From assembly GCA_963823045.1 (NCBI GenBank), contig CAWGKA010000007.1:62001-126000 (forward strand): DNA of 64,000 bases, in the 5' to 3' direction. The stretch is from JADLGL01 sp963823045 (GTDB lineage Bacteria > Pseudomonadota > Alphaproteobacteria > Rhizobiales > Kaistiaceae). The notes under the pieces are model-generated. The model was not told the origin of the DNA. It worked only from the letters and a program-made list of their open reading frames with translations, and made no database searches. Positions 60,854 through 64,000 of the stretch are shown here, in pieces. Position 1 is the stretch's first letter. Each line of letters starts with the position of its first letter. A program made the position numbers and the translations under genes.

Positions 60854-62167
60854 CTAGCCGAGGCCGTAAATCGGGAAACGCTCGGTCAAAGCTTTCACGC
60901 GCTTGCGCACGCCGGCCTCGACCGCCTCATTGCCATCATCGCCATTGGCGGCAAGGCCGTCCAGCGTTTCGCGGATCATGTCACCGATCTCGCGGAACTC
61001 ATCGACGCCGAAGCCGCGCGTCGTCCCGGCCGGGCTGCCGAGACGGATGCCCGACGTGATCGTCGGCTTCTCGGGATCGAAGGGAACGCCGTTCTTGTTG
61101 CAGGTGATGTTGGCGCGGCCGAGCGCGGTCTCCGCCGCCTTGCCGGTGAGGCCCTTCGGCCTGAGGTCGACCAGCATCAGGTGGTTGTCGGTGCCGCCGG
61201 AGACGACTTCAAGGCCGGCAGCATACATCGCCGACGCCAGCGCATCGGCATTGGCGACGACGTCCTTGACGTAATCCTTGAAGGACGGCTGCAGCGCTTC
61301 GCGGAAGGCCACGGCCTTGGCGGCGATGACATGCATCAGCGGCCCGCCCTGGAGGCCTGGGAAGACGGCCGAATTGATCTTCTTGGCGATGTCCTCGTTG
61401 TTGGTGAGGACCATGCCGCCGCGCGGCCCGCGCAGCGTCTTGTGCGTCGTGGTGGTCACGACGTCGGCATGCGGGAACGGGCTCGGGTGAACGCCGCCGG
61501 CAACGAGGCCGGCAAAATGCGCCATGTCGACCATCAGCACGGCGCCGACGCTGTCGGCGATCGCCTTGAAGGCGGCGAAGTCGATGATACGCGAATAAGC
61601 CGACCCACCGGCGATGATGATCTGCGGCTTGTGTTCCTTGGCCAGCTGCTCGACCTGATCGAGGTCGATGCGGCCGTCCTGCCGGCGCACGCCATATTGC
61701 ACGGCGTTGAACCACTTGCCCGACAAGTTCGGCGGCGCGCCATGGGTGAGATGCCCGCCGGCGGCGAGGCTCATGCCGAGAATTGTGTCGCCGGGCTTGG
61801 CGAGGCCCAGGAGAACGGCCTGATTGGCCTGGCTGCCGGAGTTCGGCTGAACGTTGGCGAAGCCGCAATTGAACAGCTGCTTGGCGCGCTCGATCGCGAG
61901 ATTCTCCGCGATGTCGACGAACTGGCAGCCGCCATAGTAGCGGCGGCCGGGATAGCCCTCGGCATATTTGTTGGTGAGGACGGAGCCCTGCGCTTCCAAA
62001 ACCGCGGCCGAGACGATGTTCTCGGACGCGATCAGCTCGATTTCCTCGTTCTGCCTGTGAAGCTCGCTGGCGATCGCGGCCGCAATTTCAGGGTCGCGCT
62101 CGGCAAGCGGCTCAGAAAAGAACGATCGAGATGAGGCTGCGCCCGCGGCGCCTGCCCTCACATTCAT
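60854..62167 (-). CDS. glyA: Serine hydroxymethyltransferase
   Basis: A 437-residue PLP enzyme that makes glycine and methylene-tetrahydrofolate from serine. The PLP lysine is in TTTTHKTLRGPRGG. Other conserved blocks are ELIASENIVSAAVLEAQGS, YAEGYPGRRYYGGC and HFAGLVAGGVHPSPFPHADV. The ATG at 62167 gives a normal N-terminus. nrdR follows on the same strand. No riboswitch-like element is seen in the 100 bases upstream. Confidence 0.96.
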   Translation of the reverse strand: MNVRAGAAGAASSRSFFSEPLAERDPEIAAAIASELHRQNEEIELIASENIVSAAVLEAQGSVLTNKYAEGYPGRRYYGGCQFVDIAENLAIERAKQLFNCGFANVQPNSGSQANQAVLLGLAKPGDTILGMSLAAGGHLTHGAPPNLSGKWFNAVQYGVRRQDGRIDLDQVEQLAKEHKPQIIIAGGSAYSRIIDFAAFKAIADSVGAVLMVDMAHFAGLVAGGVHPSPFPHADVVTTTTHKTLRGPRGGMVLTNNEDIAKKINSAVFPGLQGGPLMHVIAAKAVAFREALQPSFKDYVKDVVANADALASAMYAAGLEVVSGGTDNHLMLVDLRPKGLTGKAAETALGRANITCNKNGVPFDPEKPTITSGIRLGSPAGTTRGFGVDEFREIGDMIRETLDGLAANGDDGNEAVEAGVRKRVKALTERFPIYGLG

Positions 62168-62267
62168 CGGCAAATCCTTCAAAAACCGAGATACCCGGCC
62201 GCATGGCGCCGGAAGAGCAGCGCCTTAGCATATGGGCCGAGTCGGGCCAAGCTGACGCTTGCCGGCG

Positions 62268-63500
62268 CTATCGCATCGCGGTGGCGGTCGGGCCGACTCC
62301 GTCAAGGCCGTAGATGTCGTCGCGGAAGTTGACGACGCCTGCTTCGGACGCCCAGGCGCTGATATAGGCGAAGTAGATCTTCACCGGATGGGCGAGTTCG
62401 GCATTGAGGCGCTCACCATCGGCGAACACCTGCTCGATGTGGCTGCGGTCCCAGCCGGCCGTATCGCTCAGCAGCCAAGTGATCAGCTCACGCACATTCT
62501 GCACGCGCACGCAGCCCGAGGATTCGAAGCGATAGTCGTTGCCGAACAGGGTCTTGTTCGGCGTGTCGTGGAGATAAACCGAATAGGGGTTCGGGAAGTT
62601 GATGCGCACCGAACCCAGCGAGTTGAAGTCGCCCGGATCCTGGCGGAAGACGTAGCGGGTCGCCTCGTCGGAGTTCCAATCGACCGATTCCGGCGCCACT
62701 TCCTGGCCCGACTGCGTGTAGATGTGGATGTGCTGCTCGGCGAGATAGGTCGGATGCTGCTGCATCAGCGGTATGAGGTCGCGGCGGATGATCGAAACCG
62801 GCACCGTCCAGAACGGGTTGAAGTTGACCTCTCGTATCTCGGAGGTAAGCAGCGGCGACGGGCGATCGACCTTGCCGACAACGGCGGTGTGGCGGCTGAC
62901 GACCTGGCCATTTTGGACGGCCTCGATCTCTGCGGCGGGCAGATTGACGAGCACGTAGCGGGCCGTGGTCGTGCCAACGAGGTCGCTCAAGCGATCGCGG
63001 TTGATCTCGAGCTGATGCAGGCGAGCATCGGCGGGAATGTTGAGCGCGGCGAAGGTCGAAGCGCCGACGACGCCGTCGGCCGGAACCCCGTGGCGCGCCT
63101 GGAAACGCCGCACCGCGGAATCGACATAGGAATCGAACACGTCGGAGAGGCCGGTTGACGGGTCGAGGTCGTGTGAGGCGATGAGACGCTGGCGCAAGGT
63201 CACCACGGCTGGCGCGCGCACGCCAAGCTGCAGTTGCTGGTCGGCCGGCACGACCGGCCAGCCGCCGCGGTTGACGATGTCCTGATAGGTGAGAATCGCC
63301 AACGCCATGGCGGCGACGATCTCGGGCGACAGAATCGGGCGAGACGTCACGACATCGGTCGCGGCGAGCCCGCCGGTATCGAATCGGTCGAGAAGGCTTT
63401 GTGCGGCGGCAGGCCCCGCGGCCAGCTGCGACATGGCAATCGCACCGGCGCAAAGCCAGCCGGCGATCGAACGCTGAGCGCTACGCACGAGAAATGCCAC
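62268..63500 (-). CDS. ldtP: L,D-transpeptidase of the YcbB/LdtP type
   Basis: A 410-residue exported enzyme. A signal peptide (ending GPAAAQ at about residue 34) is followed by a peptidoglycan-binding domain with VRRFQARHGVPADGVVGAST and then the YkuD catalytic domain with LHDTPNKTLF and SSGCVRVQNVRELI (catalytic Cys and His). It makes 3-3 cross-links in peptidoglycan or attaches proteins to it. The start is probably a GTG at 63500 with a G-run six bases upstream; ATG 63434 is too late and another GTG at 63581 is less suited. An LdtR-like gene lies upstream on the same strand. Confidence 0.88.
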   Translation of the reverse strand: MAFLVRSAQRSIAGWLCAGAIAMSQLAAGPAAAQSLLDRFDTGGLAATDVVTSRPILSPEIVAAMALAILTYQDIVNRGGWPVVPADQQLQLGVRAPAVVTLRQRLIASHDLDPSTGLSDVFDSYVDSAVRRFQARHGVPADGVVGASTFAALNIPADARLHQLEINRDRLSDLVGTTTARYVLVNLPAAEIEAVQNGQVVSRHTAVVGKVDRPSPLLTSEIREVNFNPFWTVPVSIIRRDLIPLMQQHPTYLAEQHIHIYTQSGQEVAPESVDWNSDEATRYVFRQDPGDFNSLGSVRINFPNPYSVYLHDTPNKTLFGNDYRFESSGCVRVQNVRELITWLLSDTAGWDRSHIEQVFADGERLNAELAHPVKIYFAYISAWASEAGVVNFRDDIYGLDGVGPTATAMR

Positions 63501-63636
63501 CAATACCCCCAAACCTCTCCATGCCGAAGAAGGACCTCGACTGACGGCGCAATGCGCCCAGTTGCCATGTGATGCGTACACTCTGGTTTATGGCGCTTTC
63601 ATGGTTCCGACAAGAACTCAAACAGATGTGAAAAAA

Positions 63637-63657
63637 GCCCGGCCAAGGCCGGGCTTT
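63637..63657 (-). terminator. Intrinsic terminator of the ldtR-like gene
   Basis: GCCCGGCC and GGCCGGGC pair around a two-base (AA/TT) turn, and on the minus strand the hairpin is followed by a run of six T. It lies 30 bases past the MarR gene's stop and separates it from ldtP. Confidence 0.88.
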
Positions 63658-63685
63658 CAGAAGCGCTGTCAGGGAGGAGGTTATT

Positions 63686-64000
63686 TCAGAGGCGATAGAG
63701 GATCTGGTCGGTCCAGAAACGCTCGAGCCGCTGGAGGGAACGGTTGAGCGCACGGAAGTCTTCCGAGCCGATGCCGCCAACCTGGTCGATCGAGCGGATG
63801 TGCCGCTCATAGAGCCGATTGACGATGGTGGCGATGTCCTGGCCCTTCTCGGTCAGGCTGACGCGAACCGAGCGGCGGTCCATGCGCGAGCGCTGATGGT
63901 GGATGTAGCCCATCTCCACCAGCTTCTTCAGATTGTAGGAGACGTTCGAACCAAGATAGTAGCCGCGGGTGCGCAGCTCGCCGGCAGTGAGTTCGGCGTC
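63686..64000 (-). CDS. ldtR: MarR-family regulator, LdtR-like (5' end beyond the window)
   Basis: The last 104 or so codons of a MarR regulator are present. They include ELRTRGYYLGSNVSYNLKKL (recognition helix region) and YIHHQRSRMDRRSVRVSLTE (wing), then a dimerisation helix ending FWTDQILYRL. Wing residues and position beside an L,D-transpeptidase match LdtR, described in Liberibacter as the controller of ldtP. The start codon lies to the right of base 64000. Its own terminator (63637-63657) suggests it is transcribed separately from ldtP. Confidence 0.88.
   Translation of the reverse strand, partial: DAELTAGELRTRGYYLGSNVSYNLKKLVEMGYIHHQRSRMDRRSVRVSLTEKGQDIATIVNRLYERHIRSIDQVGGIGSEDFRALNRSLQRLERFWTDQILYRL

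Overview
The window is 64 kb of high-GC chromosomal DNA from an alphaproteobacterium, most likely a member of the Hyphomicrobiales (Rhizobiales). The evidence is gene content and order: the plsX-fabH-ihfA-merR-tRNA-Pro block, the glyA-nrdR-ribD-ribE-ribH-nusB-thiL-hppA region, a complex I NDUFS4-like subunit, a ctaA/DUF2842 pair, a BigR-type sulfur regulator, and an LdtR-type MarR gene beside an L,D-transpeptidase. The genus cannot be read from the sequence. I see no insertion sequence, prophage, CRISPR array, plasmid gene or attachment site; this looks like core chromosome with a few accessory patches.

Layout. 1-6.7 kb: small secreted pentapeptide protein, a double-barrel outer-membrane protein, an acyltransferase, then cysK and metC. 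6.8-11.8 kb: PAP2 phosphatase, three tRNAs (Arg-TCT, Pro-TGG, Glu-TTC), NDUFS4-like protein, DUF192 protein, double cold-shock protein, VOC lyase, iron-type alcohol dehydrogenase and an ABM-fold protein. 11.8-16.2 kb: two-unit M16 peptidase and a polytopic membrane protein. 16.3-19.3 kb: a divergent sulfide/persulfide locus (MBL dioxygenase-like protein and small membrane protein on one side, BigR-like repressor, rhodanese and TauE/SafE permease on the other) around one inverted-repeat operator. 19.9-23.8 kb: two tandem DHA2-type exporters behind a TetR gene. 24.2-28.8 kb: recJ, hom and an aminotransferase. 28.9-33.2 kb: an ABC exporter with a perfect 16-bp palindrome at its promoter, an HSL-type hydrolase divergent from an AraC regulator, and a CoA-binding protein. 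33.4-37 kb: rplM-rpsI, argC, ctaA, DUF2842. 37-46.4 kb: a polysaccharide cluster (deacetylase, BioF2-type acetyltransferase, Wzc-like co-polymerase with an apparent frameshift and degenerate P-loop, Wza-like lipoprotein, GT4 transferase, WcaJ-like initiating transferase, O-antigen-ligase/Wzy-like polymerase). 46.5-51.4 kb: tRNA-Pro(GGG), merR, ihfA, fabH, plsX, DUF177, cytochrome bc1 chaperone, bamE. 51.5-63.5 kb: H+-pyrophosphatase, flavoprotein oxidase, MFS, thiL, nusB, ribH, ribE, ribD, nrdR, glyA, ldtP; the window ends inside an ldtR-like gene.

How the genes work together. The sulfur locus reads as a self-contained detoxification unit: the thiol-switch repressor would release both face-to-face promoters when persulfide accumulates, giving persulfide oxidation, sulfur transfer and export of sulfur oxyanions. 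The polysaccharide genes supply initiation, transfer, polymerisation and export of an extracellular polymer, but no flippase is visible. The riboflavin genes form one tightly packed minus-strand run with nrdR, nusB and thiL.

I did not find a convincing wholly new system. The items most worth a second look are the symmetrical promoter/operator of the sulfur locus with its unassigned three-helix membrane protein, the Wzc-like gene, and the orphan palindrome in front of the ABC exporter. All calls come from reading the sequence and recognising motifs; no search was run.
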